Below, piece after piece: positions 46,137 through 58,493 of a stretch of 64,000 nucleotides of DNA. The DNA lies in assembly GCA_017893485.1 (NCBI GenBank), contig CM030360.1:16973971-17037970 (forward strand). The letters are read 5' to 3'. The notes under the pieces were generated by a model, which made no database searches, was not told the origin of the DNA, and saw nothing but the letters and a program-made list of their open reading frames with translations. Source of the stretch: Hemerocallis citrina. Taxonomy: Eukaryota > Streptophyta > Magnoliopsida > Asparagales > Asphodelaceae. Numbering within the stretch: the first letter of the stretch is position 1; the number at the start of each line of letters is the position of its first letter. A program made the position numbers and the translations under genes.

Positions 46137-48798
46137 TCAAGTATCCTCTTTCTTCATAGGCTTTAAACCCATTCCTCTTGATGATCTCACAACTTGCTCT
46201 CGTGACAAATCTTTACTAAATGGATCCGCTAGGTTGTCGGCCGATTTTATATACTCTATAGAGATTATTCCATTTGAGAGCAGTTGTCTAATGGTTTTGG
46301 GTCGCCTTCTGATATGACGAAACTTACCATTATACATACAACTCAATGCCCTTGCTATAGCCGATTGGCTGTCACAGTATACACATATTGCAGGCACTGA
46401 TTTTTCTCACATCTTCTAAAAAGTTTCGAAGCCACTCTGCTTTCACTACCGCTTTGTCTAAAACAATAAACTCAGATTCCATGGTGGATCTGGCCAGTAA
46501 CGTTTGTTTAGAGGATTTCCATGGCACAACTGCACCACCAAGAGTGAAGACATACCCACTTGTGGATTTCGAGTTCTTGGAGCCCGATATGCAGTTGGCA
46601 TCACTGTAGCCTTCTAGTACTGCTAGATATCTGGTGTAATGCAGCCCATAACTCTGAGTATGTCGCAAGTAGTTCAATACACTAGTTATTCCTTTCCAGT
46701 TACTTCGTCTTGGATTACTTACGTAGCGGCTCAGTACATTTACTAAATGCGCCAAGTCCGGTATTATACAATTTGTTATGTACATCTGACTACCGATTAC
46801 ACGTGCATATTCCAATTGTGATATGATGTCACCCATGTTTTTGAACAAGTGCATACTGGGACCCACAGGACTTTTGGCAGTCCCATTGGAGTAATTCTTG
46901 AATCTTTCAAGTACCTTCTTAGCGTAATGAGCTTGAGAAAAAGTAATACCCTCAGACGTCCTGGAAACTTTGATTCCTAGTATGACATCTGCAACTCCCA
47001 AATCTTTCATATCAAACTTACTACTAAGCATGTTCTTAGTTTGTTTGATAATTTCATTATTGCTACCAATAATAAGCATGTCATCTACATACAGACACAC
47101 CAGAATATATCCATTTGGAGTATCTTTGAAGTATATACACTTATCACATTCATTTATTTTGAAACTATTTGACATCATAACATTGTTAAATTTTGCATGC
47201 CACAGCTTTGGAGCTTGTTTCAGTCCGTACAAGGATTTTACAAGCCTGCACACCTTGTTTTCCTGTCCAGGAACTATGTAACCCTCAGGTTATTTCATGT
47301 ATATTTCTTATTCTAAACCCTATTTAGAAAAGCATTTTTGACATCCATTTGATGTATTTTGAGGTTACGTAGAGCTGCAATAACTATCAGCATTCTTATG
47401 GAAGTTATTCTCGTGACCGGGGAATAAGTATCAAAGAAGTCTAGGCCTTCCTTTTTTCCGAAATCCTTGTACCACAAGTCTCGCCTTATGTTTTTCTATT
47501 GAACCATCTGGTTTCAATTTCTGTTTGAAAATCCATTTGCATCCTAGAGCTTTACACCTAGACGGCAAATCGACCAACTCCCATGTATGATTTTCCATGA
47601 TGGAGTATATTTCATTTCTGATTGCTTCCTTCCACATAGGAGCATCAGGCGTAGACATGGCTTCCTTGAATTTTCTAGGCTCACTCTAACAGAAAGGCCA
47701 TTACAAAGTCAAGACCAAATGACTTTGATGTTCTAGCCCATTTACTTCATCTAGGTTCATCATTATCATCTCCTGGTTCATCAACCAATGTACTTGCACT
47801 CTTTTGCTGATGTGTACGTTTGGGATACGTAGCATCCTTGCACGGAAACACGTGTTCAAAGAAGGAGACATTCCTTGATTCCATTATTGTATTCATATGG
47901 ACGTCCGGTATATCCGATTTTTATACCAAGAACCGATATGCATTGCTGTTATGTGCATAGCCTATGAATATGCAATCAATGGTCTTAGGTCCTATTGTGA
48001 CCTGTTTGGGATTAGGTACTGCTACCTTTGCTAGACACCCCTACACTTTGAGGTATTTATACGAAGGTACATTACCTTTCCACAGTTCGTATGGTGTCGT
48101 GCTAGTATTCTTGTGAGGTATTTTATTGAGAATATAGTTGGCGGTTAGCAACGCTTCCCCCTACATGTTCTGGGGTAACCCGGAATTCAACAATAAGGCA
48201 TTCATCATCTCCTTCAGAGTTTGGTTCTTGCGCTCGGTAGTACCATTTGATTCAGGTGAGTAAGGAGCAGTTGTCTGATGAACTATTTCATGTTCAGAGC
48301 AGAATGTATTAAATGGTGCATCATATTCTCCTCCTCTATCACACATAACGATTTTAATTGTTTTTCCAAGTTGACTCTCAACCTCAAGCTTATATTCCTT
48401 GAATTTATCCAATGCCTGATTTTTGCTATGTAACGGGTTTACATAGCAGTATTTTGTGCAATCGTCTATGAACGTCACAAAATACTTTTTACCGCCTCTA
48501 GTCTGCACGAATTTTAAATTACACAAATCCGTGTGAATTAGACCTAGAGTTTCAGTATTTCTTTCTAAAGAACGGGATGGAGTTTTGGTGAGTTTGGCCT
48601 CTGTGCAAACTTCACATTTGTCGCAGTTGTCTACCTTAAATTTTGGTAGTAAATTTATGTTAATTAATCTACGCAGAAAATTGAAATTAACATGTCCTAG
48701 TCTTTCATGCCAAACAGAAGAAGACTCAACAACATAAGAAACATGATTAATTTCATTAATTTTGGGAACAACAGGAACAAAAGATTTTGGGATGACTT
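46137..48798 (-). pseudogene. pol: Copia element A pol, 3' part: integrase, RT, RNase H
   Basis: Read leftward. GAG-pre-integrase remnants lie at about 48530-48790. The integrase core is at 48161-48526, with VTFIDDCTKY, MCDRGGEYDAPF and NGTTERKNQTLKE supplying the D, D and E positions. A decayed connection follows, then the RT start at 47431-47658 (WELVDLPSRCKALGCKWIFK). The main RT/RNase H frame is 46372-47253, with [13 protein letters not shown] and an intact [11 protein letters not shown] active site, continuing to [21 protein letters not shown] and WKSSKQ. The RNase H end is at 46137-46397 ([20 protein letters not shown]). Frameshifts or stops occur between these blocks (near 47253-47431, 46372-46397 and 47658-48160). 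The piece is cut at 48798 by element B; the matching gag-PR half resumes at 59981. Confidence 0.9.
48794..48798. repeat. Target-site duplication TGACT (left)
   Basis: TGACT directly before TGTTGGATC; exact copy at 59976-59980 after the other LTR. Confidence 0.9.
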
Positions 48799-51523
48799 GT
48801 TGGATCTTGTAGGCAAGGAAAGAAACACGGAGAGAAGGGGGGGAGGGGGGTGAATAGTGTTGTATAAAAAATTAATAATGAAATTGAACTTTTTCTTCTG
48901 TTCAGTCAACTTGAAAAGAGTGTTAGGGTTATATACTGAAAGCATCACTTTTATATTAACTTTATTTCCTTATTTTTTTGAATGAGAATCATATGGGCAT
49001 ATGTTTGCATATTGTGTTTATTATAATATTAATGCAAGTGTCTGATATTCTATAAGGTTGATAATATGGTGTGAGGTGACACACAGAAGATCATATTATC
49101 AGTTCCCTATGGAATATATAAATAGTTCACAACCTAGAAGGACTTGGACAATCCATTAGAAAGGTTGTAGTGTAATCTGGTATTAGTTTGTCTTGACTAT
49201 AGGTTTACACTAGCACACTTTGTGTGTATTGAACAGGACCACTTGAGGTTGTTCTCTTTGTACTAACTACAAAAGAGAACAAACACCTCTGTTATTATGG
49301 ATGCTTATGCTCTTAATCCAGATATAATAACAGACATGTATATGCAGTGTGCATTACTTTGACTCATAAAAGAGTGAGATTCATTATGGATCAACAACCT
49401 CTATGAATTGGGTAATAGCATTGTATGTATGATGGGCTGTTGATTGTAAAAGGAATCCATGTCCCGATACGTCGGGTTGATGATGTCCCCTTAAGGAGCT
49501 CATAAGGATTGTCATGTAAACCCTGCAGGTGGATTACATCCGACATGACAAATAAAGTTGAGTGGTACTACTTAAGGATAAAAAATGTTGATCAATATAG
49601 TTGTCAGTAACTTAATTTGATCGACGAACATTCAATATCTTAACATGGGGAGTTGAACGAGCATATAATAAAAGGATCCCATAAATATAATTTGGGATTA
49701 GAAAGGTAGTGCAACAATAGCTCCTTAGTGGACCGAGCTATTGTTAATGGGCCTGGGTTGTGTGTTCGGGCTGAACACGGGATACCCAGATTCGTTAGGA
49801 GACCTAACCCTAATTTCTCCTCATGGTCCCTGCCGTAGCCTTATATATATCCTCTATTCTCTGGCCGTCAATGAGAATCTGAAATATAAGATTTTTTCTC
49901 AAAATTCGTGATTCACGTAAGGAAAGAAAGAGAGGTCAGCCAAGGAGAAGAAATGTTGGGAGATCGTCGCCCACACGACGTCCAACCCGAGGAAGGAATA
50001 CGTGCAGAAGATCTTGGGGTCGCTGTCGTCTTCTTCTCATCGCAGGTATAATTCGTGAACCCTAGATTCCGCTATATAGGGTTAGATCACGTATTTAATC
50101 TGTTAAATTTTTAACAATCGATATGCACACCAATCCGTAGTCCTGGGAATCATCTCAGTTCCATCAAAGAGAACTAAGTCGATTGTGGCATCAGATTAGA
50201 AGAGTATTTTAGAAAAGTCTGATCAATCGACTTGCAGCGGAAAACAATTGACTTGCTAGACAAGTTTTCGAAGAGTATGTTATATCAGTCAGACCAGTCG
50301 ACTTAAAGAGGAGCCGCAGTCGACTGTCCAGACAAGTTTTCGAATAAGAATTAAATGCAAGTAAAGAAAATGCAAGTTCAGAGAAATACAACCACAGAGT
50401 ACACACTGTGTATCCTCATTCGGTCCTCCTGACCTACATCCAGTCCCCAAGCAACCCACTTGAGATTTTCCACTATTCTTGAAAAAATACAAGAATACTC
50501 CACGGCGTTAGATAACAACCTTGTCCAACCCGTAGACTTCTCTCACCACTAGAGAGAGCAAACCCACTCTTCCACCAAGAGTGAAAACCTGACTCTACTA
50601 CCTAGAGCCCTACTCTCCAACCGAGAGGACTCACAACCGAGAGTGAAAAGAAAACAATAAAAAGTTACAATCAACCTATAGCCTTGATTTGTGATTGTGA
50701 TTTTTGTAAGTGGCTATTCGGTCAACTTCTGAATTCATGAATTCAATGTTATATTGGACTGAAAATCAGACTTAGAACCAAGACTTAGAAGATTAGAGTG
50801 CTAGTTTGAATACTTGTTCTTTTGAAAACAATAAACTTAAACTTTTTATCAAATGCTTGGAACCTTTCAATGGTGATCCCTGGGCTCTTTTTATAGAGAG
50901 GAATCCCTTGAACATTGTAAATCAGTTTATAAGACTGATTTAAAATGGATATAATCTATTGAAATTCGAAAAACAAGTTTTGAAATCAGAAAATTGTTGA
51001 AACGACTTGAACAGTCGACTGAGTTACCATGATGATTCGACTAGCCAGAGTTTGAAAGAGTTCAGAAAGTTTCGTACTGGTACAGTCGACTAGTGCCATA
51101 AGGCAGTCGACTGGTACTTAACAGCTGATCTAATTCAAACTGTTTCGACCTTTAATCTTTTGAAAAACACTCAATTATAAAGATGTGTGAGTGTGTGTGT
51201 GTGTGACAAGGCTGTTACATCAATCTAAGACTCAAAAATGGAAAATTAGAATTGTTTTACAAGACATGTAATATAACACATTGAAGCATAGGTCTTGTCT
51301 TGAGTCTTGAGTCTTGAGATGGAGCTTTAGCCTTTGTCTTTGTCTTTAAAGCTTGCTTGATCAATCTTGAGCTTTAGAACCTTGTAGCTTTCTTGATCAA
51401 TTTACTTTGAGAGCTTCATTTGATTATTTTGCCTTTGTGTATACATGGTATTGATACAACTTGCAATATATAAGAGGTAGCACAACAACTTTGCGTTGTG
51501 TTGTAATCATCAAAACCAAGAAT
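48799..51523 (-). repeat. 3' LTR of Copia element B (split by a solo LTR)
   Basis: The repeat aligns with 58494-59975 once 48921-50166 and one copy of the duplication AAGAG are removed. Its inner end lacks the last five bases (CAACA) found in the partner and runs straight into TCTCCCCC, the polypurine tract read in reverse. It contains several CAGTCGACTG words and a (GT)n run at 51186-51205. Confidence 0.9.
48921..50166 (+). mobile_element. Solo LTR inside the LTR of element B
   Basis: A 1246-bp segment starting TGTTAGGGTTATATACTG and ending CAGTTCCATCA, flanked by an exact AAGAG duplication (48916-48920 and 50167-50171). The uninterrupted partner LTR of B shows the empty site GAAAAGAGAACTAAG at 58599-58613. 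It carries a TTATATATATCC promoter box at 49841-49852 and no coding frame. It is therefore a solo LTR (or very short LTR element) in plus orientation, younger than element B. Confidence 0.9.
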
Positions 51524-51889
51524 TCTCCCCCTTTTTGATGATGACAACACAATAGTTTACAATAACAGAAATATTATACATGCTCAATGCTCCCCCTAAC
51601 GAATGTACAAAATGCATATGTTAAAAAACATGCACAAAAACATGCACAAAGATATGCATAAAAATTACACATATGCATAAAAATTACACACACATAGCTT
51701 TTTTCTCCCACGTTGGCATCAACAAAAAAATTGGAGGAAAATAAATAGTAGAAAAAAAACATTGTAAGAGAACAAATACATATCAAAACCAAAGCAAATT
51801 TATACATAGAAATTTGAAATACATCGTTCAAATTATGACATAAACTAGAAAATACATAGGAAGAAAAAAAATACATAAAAAAGAGCTAA
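51524..51889 (-). other. Polypurine tract and 3' non-coding of element B
   Basis: The first bases, TCTCCCCCTTTTTGATGATG, read on the minus strand as a typical Copia polypurine tract AAAAAGGGGGAGA. The rest, up to the extra ORF, is AT-rich and has no gene. Confidence 0.65.
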
Positions 51890-52934
51890 TCAGTCTTCGT
51901 CATCTTCGTCTTGGGCACCCTGGGAAGGAGGAGGTGGAGGTGGAAACAGAGAAGTGAACAAGTGAGTAAGATGGGATAGACTGGCCTCAAGAGTGTCTTG
52001 ACGATTCATGATATAATTGACAGAAATATAAAGACTCCTAGGATCATCATAATCAGCTTTAGGACGAGACGAACTAGAAGCAGAAGGCCGACGAGCGGTA
52101 GAAGCTAAGGGGATAGGAGGTGTATTCCGATGAGGTGACCTAGGTGGAGAGGTGAGAAGCTTCATACGTGCCAGACTTGCACGATCAAAGGACTCATAGT
52201 GTTTTACAACACACGTCTCAGAATCGAGATCAACTTCATAAGCGGAGAAGATGTGAGTGAGTAAAGCACCAAAAGGAAGAAATGAAGAAAGAGTCTTATG
52301 AAGACGATTTAAGATGACTTGACCCCAATTTATTTCTATATTGCCAAAAATTGCATAAACGGCTTGTTGCAACTCATGGGAATACTGGTCATAACTCTCT
52401 GTTTTGGGAATAATGTTATATGATAGTATGCATGCAACTAGCTTAGCAATAAGAGTAATTGACCGATTGGTCATAGGAGGACCATGATTCGCCAAATAAA
52501 TTCTAGACATTATGGTGTCATCATTCATCTTAACATCCCCTAAATCAATCCCTTCATCAGATAAACCCAAAATAAGACATAATCTAGCAGGGGTGATTTT
52601 CATACATTTATTTTTGACAGAAGATAGAATAAATATCTCGCTACCATCCTCCGATGTGACAACCTTCATATTTGTGTAAAACAAATATAAGGTGATGGTA
52701 GTAAGAAGGTTGGTTCACTAAAGACAATAAATCAAATAACCCATATTGTTCAAACAATGGGGCTAGAGAAAACCTATCAAGATCCGGAAAGTTTACAAAT
52801 CTACCAGGAAAAATGATAATTGAACAAATAATGTACCATTTATCAATAAGACTAGGGCTTCTTAAGTACTGAAGATAATCTCTTGAGGATTGTCCCTCCT
52901 CTACATTAGAGGTACGAGATCTTTTAGGAGCCAT
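51890..52934 (-). pseudogene. Additional 3' ORF of the SIRE-type element
   Basis: Two overlapping minus-strand frames, 52641-52934 (starts MAPKRSRTSN) and 51890-52684, join through one frameshift near 52680, giving about 345 codons. The order is a basic start, a globular region (WYIICSIIIFPGRFVNFPDL; ITPARLCLILGL; PPMTNRSITLIAKLVA; KTESYDQYSHELQQAVYAIF), a Ser/Pro/Arg-rich linker and a short acidic, proline-rich tail (PPPPPPSQGAQDEDDED). I see no signal peptide or transmembrane segment. The wording matches the plant 'putative plant transposon protein' family that often follows pol in these elements. It lies in the position of the env-like ORF of SIRE elements, but its composition gives no support for an envelope role. 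Function unknown. Confidence 0.7.
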
Positions 52935-53520
52935 TACGCAAAAACTCTAGAAATAAAGAGATGGAGGATTTATACAAACAAAGAGACACAAAGAGAGGCA
53001 CAAAACTTTGGGGATCTTTGAGAGGACTTCTGCAACAAAAGATTTTGGATCGTGGGTTGAATCTTAGGGCTCCAAAAATTCTGGAATCTCCAAGCAGCAG
53101 CAGCAGCCGACTGGGAGACCTCGGAAGGGAGAGAGACAGTGAAGAGTAAAGTGAAAAAAAGAGAGGTAGAAGTTAGGGTTTTTACTCAAGGGTAAAGAGC
53201 TAGGATCAGATCTGCAGAACATCGAGGGACGAGATTGGTCAAAGGTGTAAACAGGGTAAAAGACTCGCCTCAAAAGAAGTGCCAAATTTCGAATCTGAAG
53301 AAAACTGATTCACGACAGTCACTGAATGGTTAGGGCAGTCGACTTAGTCGAGAGCAAAAATAGATAAACGAAAATAGCAAAAATACAACTGGTAGTCAAC
53401 TGGATTACTGTTCACATTCGACTTTTCAGAGCATAAAAACTCAGGAAAATAGATATAACGAAAAATACTTGGTCAGTCGACTGAAATAAAGTTTTAAGTC
53501 GACTTACCAAAGTTAAAATT
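52935..53520. other. Spacer between pol and the extra ORF of element B
   Basis: Non-coding sequence with GTCGACTG-type words near 53338, 53475 and 53500. The plus-strand and minus-strand frames here are shadows. A TATA-like or promoter element for the extra ORF is not obvious. Confidence 0.5.
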
Positions 53521-56050
53521 TCAAGAAACATCATGAAAACTACAAATTCCTAGTTCTCTTCTTAAAGTGATAAATGTGTCTTCCTTAAGTGGTTTAGTAA
53601 AGATATCTGCTACCTGTTTATCAGAAGAAATAAATTCTAAAGAAATACCTCCCTTTAAAACATGATCACGTAGAAAATGATGTTTAATATCAATGTGTTT
53701 TATACGTGAATGTTGAACCGGATTTTTAGATAAGTTAATGGCACTGGTATTGTCACACATTATAGAAGGTTTCGAAAATGAAATACCATATTCTAATAAG
53801 GTTTGTTTCATTTACAAAATTTTGGCACAAGCCAAACTTGCAGCGATATATTTAGCTTCTGTAGTAGATAGGGATACCGAATTTTGCTTCTTACTGCACC
53901 AAGATACTAGGGAATGTCCCAAAAAGTGACATGTTCCACTAGTTCTCTTGCGGTCAGTTTTACTACCGGCAAAATCCGCATCGCTATATGACAAAAGTTC
54001 AAAATTATCGGTGTGTGGATAAAATAAACCATACTCAGACGTGCTTTTAATATATCTTAAAATACGTTTCACAGCTTTTAAGTGAGATTCTTTAGGACTT
54101 GACTGATATCTAGCACACAAACATACACTAAACATAATGTCTGGTCTACTAGCAGTTATATATAAGAGTGAGTCAATCATACCTCGATACAGTTTTGATC
54201 GACACTCTTACCTAATTCGTCTTTGTCAAAGGTAGTGGTAGTAGCCATTGGTGTGGTCTTACTACTCGTGCTATCCATGCCAAATCGTTTGAGTAATTCC
54301 TTAGCATATTTTCCTTGATTAATAAATATGTTATTTTGTGACTGTTTAATTTGCAGTCCAAGGAAATAATTGAGTTCACCCATGTGACTCATCTCAAACT
54401 CATTTTTCATGGTATTAGCAAACTCTTGACATAGATTACTATTAGTAGAACCAAAAACTATGCCATCTACATATATTTGTATGATCAAAATATCGGTCTC
54501 AATTCTCCTAATAAACAAAGTAATATCTACTTTACATATTTCAAAACCCGTTTCTAAAAAAAAGTCTTCAATCGATCATACCAAGCACGAGGTGCTTGTT
54601 TAAGACCGTATAAAGCCTTTTTCAATTTAAAAACATGGTTTGGAAATTGTTCATATTCGAAACCAGGTGGTTGCTTAACATAAACATTTTCCTTTATAAA
54701 CCCATTAAGGAAAGCACTTTTCACGTCCATTTGGAAAAGTATAAAGTTCATAAAACAAGCAAAAGATAAAAGAATACAAATTGATTCTAGTCTTGCAACA
54801 GGAGCATATGTTTCATCAAAATCTATGCCTTCTTCTTGATTATACCCTTGAGCAACTAGTCTAGCTTTGTTCCTAACGACTTGTCCTGATTCATCTAACT
54901 TATTCTTGAATACCCATTTGGTACCAATTATAGAATGATCAGGAGGTCGTGGAACTAAATCCCATACATCATTCCTTATAAATTGGTTTAACTCATCTTG
55001 CATGGCATTCATCCAAAACTCATTCTCACAAGCTTCTTGTATATTCTTCGATTCAAAATCCGACAAGAAAGCCGTGTGAGAAATCATGTTAACATGAGAT
55101 CTTGTCTGAATACCACGTGAAATGTCACCAATTATTAAGTCATGAGGATGATCTCTAACTTCAACAAAAAAATTTGGTAAAGTTGGAGACATCACAATAG
55201 GATCAGTCGACTTGACTAGTCCATCAGCCGACTGATTCACATCAGTCGACTTGAATTCCTTATCATTCAACCTATCCGCAAAGGTAGTTTGCTCTAAAGA
55301 TATAATAACCTTATTTAAATGTGATGAATCAGTTTCATCATCTTCAATTAAGTTGATGAAGGCAGAGATTCATCAAATGCAACATGCATGGATTCTTCAA
55401 TAGTCAATGTTGACTTGTTGAAGATCCTATATGCCTTACTCCTATTTGAGTATCCTATAAAGATACCCTCATTAGATCTAGGATCAAACTTATCTAAATT
55501 ATCTTTAGTGTTTAAAATAAAACATTTACATCCAAATATTTTGAAGTAAGATACTTTAGGAATTCTATCAAAAAATAGCTCATAACATATTTTCTTAAGC
55601 TTAGGCCTAATCAATATTCTATTTAAAATATAACAAGCTGTAGGAACGACTTCAGACAAAAAATATTTAGGTTAATTGCTTTCAACAAGCATGGTACGTG
55701 CACATTCTTGCAAAGTCCTATTCTTTCTTTCAACCACTCTATTTTGTGGTGAAGCTCTAGGAAATGCAAATTAATGAGTTATACCATTCTTGTTGCAATA
55801 TTCTGCAAACGTTTTATTCTCAAATTCTCCACCATGATCACTTCTAATAGTGACTATGGTTAGAGACTTTTGATTTTGAATTCGTTTACAAAAATTAGCA
55901 AATTCAACAAAAGCATCATTCTTATGTTTTAAAAAGAAAGTCCAAGTGAATCGTGAAAAATCATCTACTAAAACAAATACATACCTACTTTTATTTAAAG
56001 AAGCAACTCTAGTAGGGCCAAATAAATCCATGTGGATTAATTCGAGAGGC
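53521..56050 (-). pseudogene. pol: Element B pol: integrase, RT, RNase H
   Basis: The integrase core at 55771-56031 starts MDLFGPTRVASLNKSRYVFV and has VDDFSRFTW and IRSDHGGEFEN; a TAA at 55768-55770 interrupts it before the catalytic-Glu block VVERKNRTLQE (about 55720). The integrase C-terminus is 55348-55659 (FKIFGCKCFILN). RT begins in 54554-55270 ([64 protein letters not shown]) and continues in 54177-54518. There the active site reads IYVDGIVFGST: the second Asp of YVDD is Gly. RNase H spans 53521-54180 (YSDADFAGSKTDRKRTSG; VSLSTTEAKYIAAS; MCDNTSAINLSKNP; HIDIKHHFLRD). Breaks separate all blocks, so the enzyme would be inactive. Confidence 0.92.
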
Positions 56051-56283
56051 CTACTAGTAGAAATTACTTATTGTTTTAAAAGTAGATTTAATTTGTTTAC
56101 CTAGTTGACATGCATCACATAACTTATCCTTTTTATAGGATAGTCTTGACAGCCCTTTAACTAGATTGTACTTAGACAATTTAGCAAGAGTTTTCATATT
56201 CACATGGCCAAATCACTTATGCCATAGCCAAGAATCATTATTAGAAACTACTAAGTAGAAATCATTCGAAAAATCATATGAAT

Positions 56284-56640
56284 TCAAACACAATTCATAA
56301 ATGTTATTCTTCCTAAATCCTTGAAAAATATATTTTGCATGGTAGAGTCATATAATAAACATACATCTTTTTCAAGCATGGTTTTATATCCCTTATCACA
56401 TAGTTGTCTAATACTTAAGAAGTTATGCTTAAGTCCACTAACTAGAAAAACATCTTCTATTGAAGGGTTATTGTGCTTACCAACCATGCCTATTCCAATC
56501 ACCTTCTCTTTGTTGTTGTCACCGAATGTGACTGTTCCTCCATCAATTTCTTGTATGGAAGATAGGAGGTTGGCATGACCAGTCATGTGTTTTGAGCATC
56601 CGCTGTCAAGTATCCAACGATCTCTTTTAGGTACCTATAA
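56284..56640 (-). pseudogene. Element B protease end and GAG-pre-integrase region
   Basis: At 56590-56630 the minus strand encodes WILDSGCSKHMTGH, the Copia aspartic protease active-site region (D-S-G). The open frame 56284-56586 starts within it (MTGHANLLSS) and continues through FGDNNKEKVIGIG and VFLVSGLKHNFLSIRQLCDKGY, the protease to GAG-pre-integrase stretch. The zinc-finger part of pre-integrase at about 56050-56280 is broken by stops. Confidence 0.8.
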
Positions 56641-56999
56641 AATTTTCAATGTGAATATGGTACCTTTTTTATTGGTTCCAAAAGAGATTAGTTTATGAGA
56701 AACCAAACCCAAAGAGAGTTTGATTTTCCACCAAATGCAGAAATATAATTAACAGAATTACATACAGAAAGAATGTATGAATTAATGTAAGTAATTCTAT
56801 CTTTCTACCTCAGATTGATTGGAACCCATATATTTTTGCTCTGTCCAATCGACTATATCGAACCTTTCAGTCGACTATTACTGAAATCCAGTCAACTGGG
56901 AGGTAGAATAGGTTGACTTATCTGAGATTTTTGTTTCTTTGAATGGAAGTCGGATCCTCTGGACAAGCAACCGACACTTGGGTTCAGTCGACTGGTCTA

Positions 57000-57456
57000 A
57001 ACTATAGATTTACCTTTATCATTAAAACTTACAGTTTTAGGCTTTTTAAAAAACTCATACAGTTTATTCTTAACACTATAAATAGTTACAGATTTATTTA
57101 CACTAGTGTTTTTAGAGACGAGGTTTTTCAAGAGACTTTTGAAAATCAAGTCCAAACCTTTTATTGGATTGCACTTGATTTTGGAGAACATCTTTTAAAT
57201 TCTCCTTTTCTTTATTAAATTTAGATACATTCTTGGATATATCTTCATAATTGTTCTTTAGAGACACAAGCTCTATATCTAAACTAGAAAGACGAGAATT
57301 TAAAGATTTCACTTCTTTATCAAGGTCAAGATTTTCTTGGGAAAGTGTTTGATTTACTTTCTCCAAGTTCTTAACTCTAATTTTTTCTTTCTTAAGCTCT
57401 TGAAAAATCTCGTTGAAAGCATCATGTAAATCATTAGAATCATAATCATTACTTAC
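57000..57456 (-). pseudogene. Element B gag C-terminal coiled-coil segment
   Basis: The frame 57112-57366 encodes heptad-rich sequence (MEKVNQTLSQENLDLDKEVK; SLNSRLSSLDIELVSLKNNY), a predicted coiled coil. Frame 56997-57191, in another phase, continues it. Such a segment between the zinc knuckle and protease is common in SIRE-type gag-pol. Confidence 0.65.
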
Positions 57457-58466
57457 TTAATTTTGAGATGCCATAAAGCAAACATTAGCAACCTTGTTTG
57501 TCTCTTCAATTTCTTCTTCCGATGAAGAGTCGCTATCATCCCAACTTGCTTGGTATGCCTTTTTGTTCTTCATGAACTTGTTCTTTGTGTACTTGTCCTT
57601 GTTGAAGTTGGAAGCCTTTCCTTTAGATTTAGCATTCTCTAGTGGGCAATCCTTCTTCATATGACCTGTTTTATTACATCTGAAACAAGTTGGAAGTTCA
57701 TTAGTAACTTTTTGAACTATCTCGTGAACATGGCTATCTCTTCCTCATCTTCTTCTTCTTCCTCAGAGTCCGACATGGCTTTGAATGCTAGAGTCTTCTT
57801 CTTTGATTGTTGAGGTTCTAGATCCTTCTTGCATTCTTCAAGTTGTACCTCATACGTCATGAGATTTCCCACAAGATTCTCAAGAGAAAGTTGTGTTAAA
57901 TCGTTGGCCTCTTCTATGGCGGTGGTCTTCTTCTCCCATTCGAGGATAAGTGCACGAAGAACCTTTCTCACCATTTTGGCTTGAGTGTACGTCTTTCCAA
58001 GCGCCACAAGAGAATTTGTAATATCCATGAACCTTGTGAACATTTCAGACACATTCTCATTTTTCTTCTTGCGGAACATCTCGAACTTGTTAACAAGAAC
58101 AGATATTTTAGATTCTTTTACTTTATTAGTTCCTTCATGAGTTACCTCGAGTGTGTGCCAAATTTGATGTGCGGTTGTTGCATTGGACACACGATTGAAT
58201 TCCTTCTTGGTAAGAGCACAAAATAGCGCGTTCATCGCCTTTGCATTGTTCATTGTTTGGCTCTTCATGTCGTTGTTCCATTTTGTATATAGAATGGTAG
58301 GAGCGGTGTACTCGGTCTCCGTCATGTTCCATATCTCATAGTTGATGGACTGAAGGTAGATCTTCATTCTATACTTCCAATAGTTGTAATTGGTTCCATC
58401 GAAGATGGGTGGTCTTTGTGTGGATTGGCCTTCATGGTATTAATTTGCATTAGAATTAGTTGTCAT
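57457..58466 (-). pseudogene. gag: Element B gag
   Basis: The original start is likely the ATG at 58464-58466, shortly after the primer site; eight codons later there is a TAA. Then RPPIFDGTNYNYWKYRMKIY leads in the same frame into the long open stretch 57717-58367. That stretch holds the UBN2/retrotransposon gag domain (CALTKKEFNRVSNATTAHQIW; KFEMFRKKKNENVSEMFTRF) and ends in an acidic run. A stop (near 57717) and a frameshift follow, and then the zinc knuckle CFRCNKTGHMKKDC (CX2CX4HX4C) at about 57645-57690. Frame 57457-57660 carries on after it with Lys- and Ser/Glu-rich sequence. Confidence 0.85.
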
Positions 58467-58480
58467 TGCACTCAACCAGG

Positions 58481-58491
58481 CTTTGATACCA
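58481..58491 (-). other. Primer-binding site of element B (tRNA-iMet-like)
   Basis: The minus strand reads TTGGTATCAAAGC two to three bases from the LTR end, one change from the initiator-tRNA-Met complement TGGTATCAGAGC. Confidence 0.8.
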
Positions 58492-58493
58492 AG

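Noticed and set aside
51890..52934. Envelope gene of an infectious retrovirus-like element
   Set aside because: No signal peptide, membrane segment or fusion-type region is visible; only the position is env-like.
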